DNA of 64,000 bases from an uncultured Porphyromonadaceae bacterium (lineage in GTDB: Bacteria; Bacteroidota; Bacteroidia; Bacteroidales; Paludibacteraceae), in contig CASEAJ010000097.1 of the NCBI GenBank assembly GCA_949285425.1, forward strand, positions 39,244-103,243, given 5' to 3'. Shown in pieces: positions 34,253 through 42,670 of the stretch. The notes below the pieces were generated by a model. The model ran no database searches, was not told where the DNA came from, and was given only the letters and a program-made list of their open reading frames with translations. Position numbers and translations under genes: made by a program. Numbering within the stretch: the first letter of the stretch is position 1; each line of letters starts with the position of its first letter.

Positions 34253-35062
34253 ATGAATAAAGTAAAAAAAGTCTTGTATATTTCTCAGGAAATATATCCT
34301 TATTTACCGGAAACGGAAATGTCAAAAATGGGGAGATTCCTCCCGCAAGCAGTCCAGGAACGCGGACGTGAAACACGCACTTTCATGCCGAAATTCGGAC
34401 TGATAAATGAACGCCGCAACCAACTTCATGAAGTTATCCGACTCTCGGGCATGAATCTGATTATAGATGACACCGACCATCCGCTTATCATCAAGGTTGC
34501 ATCCATACAGTCGGCACGCCTGCAGGTTTATTTCATTGACAATGATGACTATTTTCAGCGCCGCCATCTGACTGCGGATGAAAACGGCGTGGAATATCCG
34601 GACAATGATGAACGCATCATATTCTATGCCCGCGGGGTTCTTGAAACGGTGAAGAAATTGCGGTGGACTCCCGATATCATACACTGCCAAGGCTGGATGA
34701 CTGCATTGGCTCCGCTGTATATAAAAAAGGCGTATGAAGATGATCCTTTCTTCAGGAAATCCAAAATAGTGTATTCCGTGTTCAACGATGATTTCAAAAC
34801 ACCTTTGTGCGAATCGTTTTCTCAAAAAATACTGGTCGATGGTGTTGAAACGGAACACTTGAACGGACTGGACAAATCGGCTGCCGATTTCACGGCCTTG
34901 TCCAAATTGGCTGTCGACTACTCTGACGGAGTAATACAGGCACAACCTACGGCAAACAAGAATGTAATGGACTATGCAAAAGCAAATGGCAAGAAATTGC
35001 TGGCCTATCCAGGCGAGGACTATGCAGATGCATATGTCGAGTTTTATGACAGTTTGATGTAA
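34253..35062 (+). CDS. Half-length glycogen/starch synthase-like protein (GT5 N-terminal domain only)
   Basis: 269 residues matching only the N-terminal Rossmann half of GT5 glycogen/starch synthases: VLYISQEIYPYLPETEMSKM in place of the usual KTGGL loop, GRFLPQAVQERGRETRTFMP, PDIIHCQGWMTALAPLY, then HLNGLDKSAADFTALSKLAV. The C-terminal GT1 half that completes the nucleotide-sugar site is missing, and the stop is followed by an unrelated gene. This short form recurs in Bacteroidales as I recall, often before a DUF4270 gene as here. It may be a regulatory or scaffold paralogue rather than an enzyme. Confidence 0.88.
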   Translation: MNKVKKVLYISQEIYPYLPETEMSKMGRFLPQAVQERGRETRTFMPKFGLINERRNQLHEVIRLSGMNLIIDDTDHPLIIKVASIQSARLQVYFIDNDDYFQRRHLTADENGVEYPDNDERIIFYARGVLETVKKLRWTPDIIHCQGWMTALAPLYIKKAYEDDPFFRKSKIVYSVFNDDFKTPLCESFSQKILVDGVETEHLNGLDKSAADFTALSKLAVDYSDGVIQAQPTANKNVMDYAKANGKKLLAYPGEDYADAYVEFYDSLM

Positions 35063-35210
35063 AAACAAAAGTGTGTTCCGTCTTGTCGGGGAGTTTACAT
35101 AAAAAAAGATAAAATCTTAAAATTATATTTTATCGGTATTCCACAATTGCGAATATATGTGTAACTATGCGCCTCGAAAAAAGGGAATCATTTTCAAAGG
35201 TTGTTTCTTT

Positions 35211-36584
35211 ATGAAATCGTTTATATATTATACGTTGCTCCTTTCGCTTTTTTCTGCATTGTTCTCTTCCTGCAAAAACAGCATAACCGACATGGGGCAA
35301 AACATTCAGCCGGAAGGAGACCAGATAAAGGTGGTGACAGATACGTTTCACTTGTCCACGGAAAATGTTTTTGTGGAAAAAATGTACAATCGTCCCGACT
35401 CCCTGCTGTTAGGAACATTCAAGGATAGCAGATACGGTACGACTTATGCTGATATATTGGCACGGTTTGAGGCTGCATTTGACAGTGTCGGTTTCCGTTA
35501 TCCGGAGGGTGCCATACCCGACTCTTCCTTTTTGCTTTTGTCATATCGCACATGGTTTGGCGCCGACAATTCCGTGATGTCGGTAAAAGCTTATGAAATG
35601 AACAAAGGACGGTATCTGGACTATTACACCTATTATCCGACCAACATAGATGTTGCTGACTATTGTGACCAGCGTGTATTGTTGGGAGATGCCGTTTTCT
35701 CGGCGGGCGACTCAACACAAGCCATACAAATCAGGCTGACTGATGACTTCACGAAGCGTTTGTTTGAAAACACCCGCGATTTTACCGACGAGGAAGACTT
35801 TTTCTCAAAATTCAACGGGTTGTACATAACCTCGCCGTTGGGCGATGCCACCATGATGTATCTGCGCAGTGTCAGCATGTTGCTCTATTATCATTACAAT
35901 ACCACCATTGCCGGCAAAGACACTACGTTTGTAAACACAACCAGTTACATTGTGGATGGAGCTGTAGTGAACCGCTTCCTGCATCCCGACACGGCTCGTG
36001 TCAAAGATTATCTTAACCAGAATGACAGCATCAACTATGTAGCTTCTCCGGCCAATATATACACACAAGTTAACGTTCCGTTGCGTCGTATGGTACAGCA
36101 GTTGAAAGATTCTGTAGGAGACAAGCGTCTGATTATAAATGGAGCCAATGTCAAGGTCGAAGTCAAAGACACGGAAAACAAAATTGAAGGAAGCGATATA
36201 ACGGTGCCCTTGCCCAACAATATGCTTCTGATGAAGAAGGATGAAGTGGATGAGTTTTTCAAGGATGAAAATTTGCCGACAGACAGTGTGGTCTATGCCG
36301 GATATACCAGTTCGGATTCGTGCTATAACTTCAACATTGCTGCCTACATAACACGGGAAATAAGAAAGGTATCCGATGAAACAGGCGAAATGCAGATAGA
36401 CTTGTTGCCCGAACAGTTGGAACTGATGATGTTGCCAGTCAGAGTGGTTGCATCGAGCAGTAGTTCAGGCTCGACGTCCATTTCGTCCGTGAGCCAGCAG
36501 ATATTGATTAACGGAGTAACGGTCCGTAGTGGAAAAGACAAAAACCGTCCTATGAAAATAGACTTAGTATATAGCGGTTTCTGA
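35211..36584 (+). CDS. DUF4270 family lipoprotein
   Basis: 457 residues. The signal peptide ends in a lipobox (LFSALFSSC), so the mature chain should be lipidated at Cys20 and held in a membrane, probably the outer one. The body is beta-rich with many Asp and Tyr and fits the Bacteroidetes DUF4270 family, of unknown function. The frame extends 18 codons further upstream, but the ATG at 35211 puts the signal peptide at the N-terminus. It follows the half-length glycogen synthase gene by 148 bp, an association I recall in other Bacteroidales. A strong terminator lies 25 bp downstream. Confidence 0.88.
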   Translation: MKSFIYYTLLLSLFSALFSSCKNSITDMGQNIQPEGDQIKVVTDTFHLSTENVFVEKMYNRPDSLLLGTFKDSRYGTTYADILARFEAAFDSVGFRYPEGAIPDSSFLLLSYRTWFGADNSVMSVKAYEMNKGRYLDYYTYYPTNIDVADYCDQRVLLGDAVFSAGDSTQAIQIRLTDDFTKRLFENTRDFTDEEDFFSKFNGLYITSPLGDATMMYLRSVSMLLYYHYNTTIAGKDTTFVNTTSYIVDGAVVNRFLHPDTARVKDYLNQNDSINYVASPANIYTQVNVPLRRMVQQLKDSVGDKRLIINGANVKVEVKDTENKIEGSDITVPLPNNMLLMKKDEVDEFFKDENLPTDSVVYAGYTSSDSCYNFNIAAYITREIRKVSDETGEMQIDLLPEQLELMMLPVRVVASSSSSGSTSISSVSQQILINGVTVRSGKDKNRPMKIDLVYSGF

Positions 36585-36609
36585 TGACGTCTGTCAGCCG
36601 AAAGAACTT

Positions 36610-36650
36610 TAAAAAGTCTTGCTTCGAATGTGTTGAAGCAAGACTTTTTA
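36610..36650 (+). terminator. Rho-independent terminator after the DUF4270 gene
   Basis: A 16-bp perfect stem (TAAAAAGTCTTGCTTC at 36610-36625, partner 36635-36650) has a 9-nt loop and ends in T-rich sequence. The right arm also lies inside the next promoter. Confidence 0.9.
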
Positions 36651-36660
36651 TTTAACTTTG
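36633..36660 (+). promoter_or_regulatory. Promoter of the aminopeptidase P gene, overlapping a terminator
   Basis: TTG at 36633-36635 and TAACTTTG at 36653-36660 are 17 bp apart. The element overlaps the 3' arm of the preceding terminator. Confidence 0.55.
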
Positions 36661-36704
36661 CCAATGTTTGGCAAAAAGCGGAAATTATCAAAATAATTGA
36701 ATAT

Positions 36705-38492
36705 ATGGAAATAAAAGAAAGATTATCGGCTTTACGCAGTGCGATGAAAAAGAATGCGGTTGCCGCCTATATCATTCCTGGCACTGACCCTCACGCAAGC
36801 GAATATATCGCTGACCACTGGAAAGAGCGCGAATGGATTTCCGGATTTAACGGTTCGGCTGGTACTGTAGTTGTAACACTTGATGGGGCTGGCTTGTGGA
36901 CGGATTCCCGCTACTTTCTTCAAGCAACGGAACAATTGAACGGAAGTGGCATAGAACTAATGAAACAGGGTGTTCCCGAAACGCCGGAAATAGTTCCTTG
37001 GCTGACTGCTACGTTGAAAGCCGGTGACAAAGTCGGTGTAAATCCGCAAATGTTCTCATTGAACGCATATGCATCGATGAAAGCCGAGTTGGCAGTTTGT
37101 AAAATAGAATTGGTTTCCATTGACCTGCTGAGCGACATTTGGACCGACAGACCGGAACTGCCGAAGAGCAAACTGTTCATTTTCGATGAAAAGTATGCAG
37201 GAATTTCTGTCAAGGAAAAATTAGACCGATTACGGAACGAACTGCGTAACAACCATGCAGATGTATTTATTATGTCGGCATTGGATGACATTGCCTGGCT
37301 TTTCAATGTCAGGGGTAAAGATGTTAACTACAATCCGGTGGTCATTGCCTATGCCTTGGTTGATGAAAAAAATGCAACCCTCTTCATTGACGCAGACAAG
37401 GTAAATGAAGCCGACAGAAAGGCATTGCAACAGCAAGGTGTCTGCTTGGCCGCTTACGATGCTGTACTTGAAGCCATACGGACCCTTCAGCCGGATGCCT
37501 CTGTATTGGTTGATGGAGGAAAACTGAACCAGTCTTTGTTCGAAGCCATTCCGGCAGGATGCACCATTCGGAACACCATGTCACCGGTGTTTAAAATGAA
37601 AAGTATTAAGAATGCCGTTGAATTGGAGGGTATCCGCCGTGCGATGGTAAAAGATGGCATTGCTTTAGTGCGTTTCTTCAAATGGTTGGAAGAAAACGTA
37701 CGGACCGGCAACCTGTCGGAGATTTCAGTTTCGGACAAACTGTATGAATTCCGGTCAAAGCAGGAACGTTTTATGGGAGAAAGTTTCAATACCATTGCCG
37801 GATATGCGCATCATGGAGCTATTGTGCATTATTCGGCCACTCCCGAATCCGATTCAAAGTTACATGCAGAAAACCTCCTGTTGCTCGATTCGGGAGGTCA
37901 ATACCTCGATGGTACTACCGATATTACCCGTACCGTGGCATTGGGTACACCTACCGTACAGCAGGTCATTGATTTCACCCGTGTGTTGAAAGGACATATC
38001 AGTTTGGCAACAGCCATATTCCCAGTGGGAACGAGAGGTTCACAACTTGACATCCTGGCACGTAAATCTTTGTGGGACGAATGCCAGAATTATGGACATG
38101 GAACCGGACATGGAGTCGGTCATTTTTTGAATGTACACGAAGGACCTCAGAATATTCGTATGGATGAGAATCCGGTAACATTGCAACCGGGTATGATTAT
38201 TTCGAATGAACCCGGATTGTACCGGACCAACGAATATGGCATAAGAACTGAAAATCTGATTCATGTTGTTTGTGCCGACAAAACGGAATTCGGTCAGTTC
38301 TTGAAATTTGAAACACTTACCCTGTTCCCGATAGACCAGACACTGATAGATCCGGAACTGCTTGACAACAAAGAAATAGAGTGGTTGAATGAATACCATT
38401 TGCGTGTTTACAACACGCTGTCCAAAGGCTTGAATGAGGATGAACGTGAATGGCTGGCTCGTAAATGTACCCCGATTAAAGTACAAAGATAA
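36705..38492 (+). CDS. Aminopeptidase P family metallopeptidase
   Basis: 595 residues, the long three-domain form like eukaryotic XPNPEP1. It removes an N-terminal residue ahead of proline. Two creatinase-like N-terminal domains (about 1-310) precede a pita-bread catalytic domain. The metal ligands are seen in LLLLDSGGQYLDGTTDITRT (two Asp), HGTGHGVGHFLNVHEGPQ (His), ISNEPGLY (Glu) and TENLIHV (Glu). The start at 36705 (MEIKERLSALR) is fixed by homology; the longer frame begins inside the terminator. The queF gene follows after 6 bp. Confidence 0.93.
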   Translation: MEIKERLSALRSAMKKNAVAAYIIPGTDPHASEYIADHWKEREWISGFNGSAGTVVVTLDGAGLWTDSRYFLQATEQLNGSGIELMKQGVPETPEIVPWLTATLKAGDKVGVNPQMFSLNAYASMKAELAVCKIELVSIDLLSDIWTDRPELPKSKLFIFDEKYAGISVKEKLDRLRNELRNNHADVFIMSALDDIAWLFNVRGKDVNYNPVVIAYALVDEKNATLFIDADKVNEADRKALQQQGVCLAAYDAVLEAIRTLQPDASVLVDGGKLNQSLFEAIPAGCTIRNTMSPVFKMKSIKNAVELEGIRRAMVKDGIALVRFFKWLEENVRTGNLSEISVSDKLYEFRSKQERFMGESFNTIAGYAHHGAIVHYSATPESDSKLHAENLLLLDSGGQYLDGTTDITRTVALGTPTVQQVIDFTRVLKGHISLATAIFPVGTRGSQLDILARKSLWDECQNYGHGTGHGVGHFLNVHEGPQNIRMDENPVTLQPGMIISNEPGLYRTNEYGIRTENLIHVVCADKTEFGQFLKFETLTLFPIDQTLIDPELLDNKEIEWLNEYHLRVYNTLSKGLNEDEREWLARKCTPIKVQR

Positions 38493-38498
38493 ATTTTA

Positions 38499-39392
38499 AT
38501 GGAAGAGTTTTCTGTTCATGATTCTCTGTTGGGAAAAGAGGCGGTCATTCCGGAAAGGTATGACCCCTCGCTTCTGTTCCGGATACCTCGTTCGGAAAAC
38601 AGATTGAGATATGACTTAAAGGATACGTGTCTGCCTTTTACCGGGGTCGATGTATGGAACTGCTATGAATTTTCATTCTTGACAAAATTTGGTTTGCCTG
38701 TGTCAAGGGTAATGAAAGTAATTTATCCGGCATCAAGCCCGTTCATTGTCGAGTCAAAATCGTTGAAACTTTATCTCAACTCGTTTAACATGGAACGGTT
38801 TGATGAAACGGTTTCCGGTTCACTTCAAAAAGTAAAAGGCATCATAACGGCCGATTTGTCCAAGTTACTGCAAACTAAAGTTTCGGTTTGCTTTTTCGAT
38901 AAAAACACAGAAGAAGCCCACCCTTTCAAAGACATAAATGATATAGAGCATTACGTTTCTGCCAGTTCCTTGGAACGTATTCGATTTGAACATTACAAGG
39001 AAACTCCGGACTTGCTCGCCGGTATATTGACAGATATACAACGGGAGTATGCATTTACAACCGACTTGCTCCGTTCCAATTGTCGTGTGACCAACCAGCC
39101 CGATTGGGGAGATTTATTTGTAAAGATGCAAACTCAATATGAAATAGATTTTGTTTCTGTCATACAATATCTTGTGTCTTTTCGTAAGGAGAACCATTTT
39201 CATGAGGAAGTGGTCGAAATGATTTACAAGCGTTTTTGGGATACCTTCAAGCCAAGCAGGCTCACGGTGGCAGCCATGTACACCCGTCGGGGAGGAATAG
39301 ACATAAATCCGATACGCTGTTCTTGCGAAGCGGACATTGAAGAAGCCTTTGTTTCTCTTGACAAACGTTTGGGAAAAACCCTAAGGCAATAA
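38499..39392 (+). CDS. queF: QueF, NADPH-dependent preQ0 reductase (two-domain form)
   Basis: 297 residues, the bimodular E. coli-like form. It reduces the nitrile of preQ0 to preQ1, the base inserted into tRNA by Tgt (encoded at 30695). Visible: IPRSENRLRYDL and GVDVWNCYEFSFLT in the N-terminal half; the substrate motif ESKSLKLYLNSFN at 85-97; the catalytic Cys195 in LLRSNCRVTNQPDWG with the general-acid Asp202; and SFRKENHFHEE plus the C-terminal YTRRGGIDINP. It follows the aminopeptidase gene by 6 bp. Genes queC, queD and queE are not in the window. Confidence 0.95.
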   Translation: MEEFSVHDSLLGKEAVIPERYDPSLLFRIPRSENRLRYDLKDTCLPFTGVDVWNCYEFSFLTKFGLPVSRVMKVIYPASSPFIVESKSLKLYLNSFNMERFDETVSGSLQKVKGIITADLSKLLQTKVSVCFFDKNTEEAHPFKDINDIEHYVSASSLERIRFEHYKETPDLLAGILTDIQREYAFTTDLLRSNCRVTNQPDWGDLFVKMQTQYEIDFVSVIQYLVSFRKENHFHEEVVEMIYKRFWDTFKPSRLTVAAMYTRRGGIDINPIRCSCEADIEEAFVSLDKRLGKTLRQ

Positions 39393-39421
39393 ACATTGCT
39401 TTTGCATTTTTCCCTCCAATG

Positions 39422-39452
39422 TTTGGTTTTAAACAAAAAAAGGCTATCTTTG
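39422..39452 (+). promoter_or_regulatory. Promoter of tRNA-Leu
   Basis: TTTG at 39422-39425 and TATCTTTG at 39445-39452 are 19 bp apart, a near-perfect match, ending 18 bp before the tRNA. Confidence 0.65.
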
Positions 39453-39469
39453 CACTCGGAAAGTCAAAT

Positions 39470-39551
39470 GCGTCTGTGGCGTAATTGGTAGCCGCGCCAG
39501 ACTTAGGATCTGGTGCCGAGAGGCGTGGGGGTTCGAGTCCCTTCAGGCGCA
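39470..39551 (+). tRNA. tRNA-Leu, anticodon UAG
   Basis: An 82-nt class II tRNA. The acceptor arms GCGTCTG and CAGGCGC pair with one G-U. The anticodon stem CCAGA/TCTGG encloses loop CTTAGGA with anticodon TAG at 39504-39506. There is a variable arm (TGCCGAGAGGCGTG), and the T arm contains GTTCGAG. Discriminator A at 39551; CCA is not encoded. It reads CUA and related Leu codons. Own promoter and terminator. Confidence 0.96.
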
Positions 39552-39558
39552 CAAAATG

Positions 39559-39587
39559 CGAGATACAAAGGTATCTCGTTTTTTTTT
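39559..39587 (+). terminator. Terminator of tRNA-Leu
   Basis: An 8-bp stem CGAGATAC/GTATCTCG with a 4-nt loop is followed by nine T residues, 7 nt after the tRNA. Confidence 0.92.
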
Positions 39588-39604
39588 ATTGGCCACAACA
39601 AGAA

Positions 39605-39632
39605 AGCCACCCTGCAAATATACAGAGTGGCT
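39605..39632 (-). terminator. Terminator-like hairpin after nuoN
   Basis: On the minus strand AGCCACTCTG pairs with CAGGGTGGCT (one G-U) around an 8-nt loop, 73 bp past the nuoN stop; only a short T-rich stretch follows. Confidence 0.5.
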
Positions 39633-39704
39633 ATAAACAAAATGTGTCCCTATATGTAGTTTAACCTATTCTTCCCTACTCTATTTCCCGTTCCCGGTTA
39701 TGCC

Positions 39705-41132
39705 TTATATTCCAAAAGAAAAGGCATTAATGCTATCATAAACACCGCTTGCAATTCCCAACAGTACAATGCCTAATGTGCATAAAACCAAACTCAACCG
39801 GGTATATGCATCGCTTTTGAATGTTGCGACCGGCTGTTCATTCGGGTTGATATACATGGCTTTCACAACAAGCAGGTAATAATAGAGTGAAATAACGGTA
39901 TTTATCAATGCAATGAATACAAGAACTTTGAATCCGGCACTGAAAGCCGACATGAAAATGAAGAATTTGCTGAAAAAACCGGCAAAAGGAGGAATGCCAG
40001 CCAAGGAAAACAAAGCCAATGTCATGACAAGTGTCAATTTCGGGTTGGTCTTGTATAGTCCGTTATAGTCGCTGATATTCACTTTTCCATCGGTTCTCTG
40101 TTCAATAATGGAGATTACCCCAAACACGGCAAGGTTGGCTATCATATAAACCAGTATATAAAATACCATTGATGTCATGCCGATTGCATTGCCGCCAATA
40201 GTGCCAAGCATCAGATAACCTGCTTGTGAAATGCTGCTGAAGGCAAAAAAGCGTTTTATGTTCTGTTGGCGAATGGCAAAAAGGTTGGCTATGGTTATAC
40301 TTGCTATAATGACCCAAAACAACATTTCCTGCCATGCAGTAATCATAGGAGCAAACACTTTAATGAATATGACAAGCAATGTAAATGCGGCAGCACCTTT
40401 TGAAATGACCGATAAATAAGCCGTCACGTTGGTCGGAGCTCCTTCATAAACATCGGCTGTCCACAAATGGAACGGAACGAGTGATATTTTAAACGCCAAA
40501 CCGGCGAAGAAAAATACCAGAGCCATAAGCTGCAAGGGAGATGCATTCAAACGGGATGCGACATCGGCAAAGTAGAGAGTACCAGTTGTTCCGTAAAGGA
40601 ATGAAATGCCATATAACATGAGACCGGATGAAAACATGGCGGACAGAATGTACTTGGCTCCCGCTTCTGCCGAATGGTGTTTGTATTTGTCAAAGGCAAC
40701 CAAACAAGCCATGGGGATAGAAGCCAGTTCCAAACCTATGACGAACAACAGAAAATGTCCGGAACTCATCATGAAAAACATTCCCAGCAAGGTGAACAAA
40801 GTCAGTGTGTAGAATTCACCTTGTTTATGATGCGTGTCTTCCCTTTTCAGCCATACATTGGACTGCATAACGGCAATGAGTGTGCCGATAGAGAGAATGG
40901 TCTTGACCCAAGCAATCATTGGCTGAGACTGGTACATTCCGCCAAAAGCGTTTATGTTGTCTCCGGTTGGAAACAGGTTCAACAATATGTGTGCAAAAAG
41001 CAACAGACAGGTCAAAGGTTGCAGATATCCGCGCGCTTTCTCTCCTGAAAACAAATCGTATATGAACAGGACAACGATGATAGCTATCAGCGATAATTCC
41101 GGGCGCATATACAAGAATTGACTATAATCCAT
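39705..41132 (-). CDS. nuoN: Complex I subunit NuoN
   Basis: 475 residues with about 14 membrane helices, one of the three antiporter-like proton-pumping subunits of the membrane arm. Signature stretches include [39 protein letters not shown] with the key Glu, [20 protein letters not shown] with the discontinuous helix and Lys, and [14 protein letters not shown]. It is the last gene of the nuo cluster; nuoM ends 38 bp upstream. A hairpin beyond the stop may end the long transcript. Confidence 0.95.
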   Translation of the reverse strand: MDYSQFLYMRPELSLIAIIVVLFIYDLFSGEKARGYLQPLTCLLLFAHILLNLFPTGDNINAFGGMYQSQPMIAWVKTILSIGTLIAVMQSNVWLKREDTHHKQGEFYTLTLFTLLGMFFMMSSGHFLLFVIGLELASIPMACLVAFDKYKHHSAEAGAKYILSAMFSSGLMLYGISFLYGTTGTLYFADVASRLNASPLQLMALVFFFAGLAFKISLVPFHLWTADVYEGAPTNVTAYLSVISKGAAAFTLLVIFIKVFAPMITAWQEMLFWVIIASITIANLFAIRQQNIKRFFAFSSISQAGYLMLGTIGGNAIGMTSMVFYILVYMIANLAVFGVISIIEQRTDGKVNISDYNGLYKTNPKLTLVMTLALFSLAGIPPFAGFFSKFFIFMSAFSAGFKVLVFIALINTVISLYYYLLVVKAMYINPNEQPVATFKSDAYTRLSLVLCTLGIVLLGIASGVYDSINAFSFGI

Positions 41133-41170
41133 ATCTTATATGATTAATGTTTAAAGAATATCCGTTCAAG

Positions 41171-42652
41171 TTAAAAGTTCAACGACGCTATCATGGGCAA
41201 CACGCTTTCGCTAATCATGTTGCTCACACCCCAAGGCATTAGCCCCAAACCGGCAATGGCAACAATCAGGCAGATCAATGTCAGTTTTTCATCCCATGTT
41301 GCATCAGTCAGTTTCAAATGCTCTGCATTTTCTACGTTTCCGTACAGCACTTTTCCTATCAGCCGGAGAATATAGACTGCGGTAATCACGATGGAAGTAG
41401 TTGCTATAATTGTCAGCGTACGATGGAACACATCATTCACGGCAAATGAACCGACGAAAATGGTCATTTCAGCGACAAATCCGCTAAGTCCCGGAAGTCC
41501 TAAATTGGCCAGTCCGGCAATGACATAGCATACGGAAAGGAATGGCATTACCTTCATCAAACCGCTCATTTCACGTATATCACGTGTATGAGTGCGTCCA
41601 TATATCATTCCGATAAGAGCGAAAAACAAAGCGGTCATCAAACCGTGTGAAAGCATTTGCAGGATAGCTCCCGTGCTTGATGTTCTGGTCATCATAAGAA
41701 GGGCAAAAAGAACCAGACTACAATGCGATACAGATGAATAGGCATTGATGTATTTCAGGTCTTTCTGAACACATGCCGAGAAAGCTCCATACACCACACC
41801 GATGGCTGTCAGCAGGAGAAATATCCAGGCTTGTTCGCGAGCGGCATCAGGCATCAGGTACATGGCAATGCGGAAACAGCCATAACCGCCCAATTTCATC
41901 AGTACGCCGGCATGGAGCATTGAAACCGCCGTCGGTGCCGAAGCATGACCATCGGGACTCCAAGTATGGAAAGGAAACAATGCGCCCAACACACCGAATC
42001 CGATGAATGTAAGCGGAAAGAAAACACGCTGCATTTCAACCGGAATATGCGTTTGGGCTATTTCTGTTATATTCATTGTGGTAGCTCCCGCTCCGAAATA
42101 AATGCCCAGAATACCCATGAGAATGAATGCCGATCCTCCCATCAACATCAAAGTCAGTTTCATGGCCGAGTATTCTTTACGTCCGCTGCCCCATACTCCG
42201 ATAAGCAGATACATGGGTATGAGGGCCACCTCATAAAACATGAACATTGTAAACAAATCGACAGAAATAAAGAATCCGAATACTCCCAGACTCAACAAAC
42301 AAAACCACAAAAAGTATTCTTTGGGCATGGTCTGCATTTTCCAGGATGCAAACACTCCGGTAAACACAATGATAGCCGACAACATAAGCATTGCTACAGA
42401 AATACCATCAACTCCCACTGCATAATGGATGTTCAACGGGGCATACCATACATGACTGGCCGTAAACAGCATTTGCTCCGTGGCTCCTCCGGCACGTTCC
42501 GACAGATAGAGTGTTACCAGCACAACTGCCAAAGCCAATAAAGCCGATGCTCCGGTAACCATAACCATGCGTACTTGCTGCACGTTACGGGCCAGCCAAA
42601 GTCCTGTCATCATCAATACAGGAATAAGTACAAATAACGATAAGAAGTTCAT
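41171..42652 (-). CDS. nuoM: Complex I subunit NuoM
   Basis: 493 residues, about 14 membrane helices, antiporter-like. Conserved parts: FMFYEVALIPMYLLIGVWGS with the pump Glu, LFPFHTWSPDGHASAPTAVS, MLHAGVLMKLGGYGCFRI, LKYINAYSSVSHCSLVLFAL and SHGLMTALFFALIGMIYGRT. It moves protons when the complex is reduced. It sits between nuoL (18-bp gap) and nuoN. Length is close to other bacterial NuoM. Confidence 0.96.
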   Translation of the reverse strand: MNFLSLFVLIPVLMMTGLWLARNVQQVRMVMVTGASALLALAVVLVTLYLSERAGGATEQMLFTASHVWYAPLNIHYAVGVDGISVAMLMLSAIIVFTGVFASWKMQTMPKEYFLWFCLLSLGVFGFFISVDLFTMFMFYEVALIPMYLLIGVWGSGRKEYSAMKLTLMLMGGSAFILMGILGIYFGAGATTMNITEIAQTHIPVEMQRVFFPLTFIGFGVLGALFPFHTWSPDGHASAPTAVSMLHAGVLMKLGGYGCFRIAMYLMPDAAREQAWIFLLLTAIGVVYGAFSACVQKDLKYINAYSSVSHCSLVLFALLMMTRTSSTGAILQMLSHGLMTALFFALIGMIYGRTHTRDIREMSGLMKVMPFLSVCYVIAGLANLGLPGLSGFVAEMTIFVGSFAVNDVFHRTLTIIATTSIVITAVYILRLIGKVLYGNVENAEHLKLTDATWDEKLTLICLIVAIAGLGLMPWGVSNMISESVLPMIASLNF

Positions 42653-42670
42653 ATGTTGTATTTGAATATT

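Noticed and set aside
35157..35210. Longer start of the DUF4270 gene
   Set aside because: The extra 18 residues would place the lipoprotein signal peptide internally; the ATG at 35211 is correct for export.
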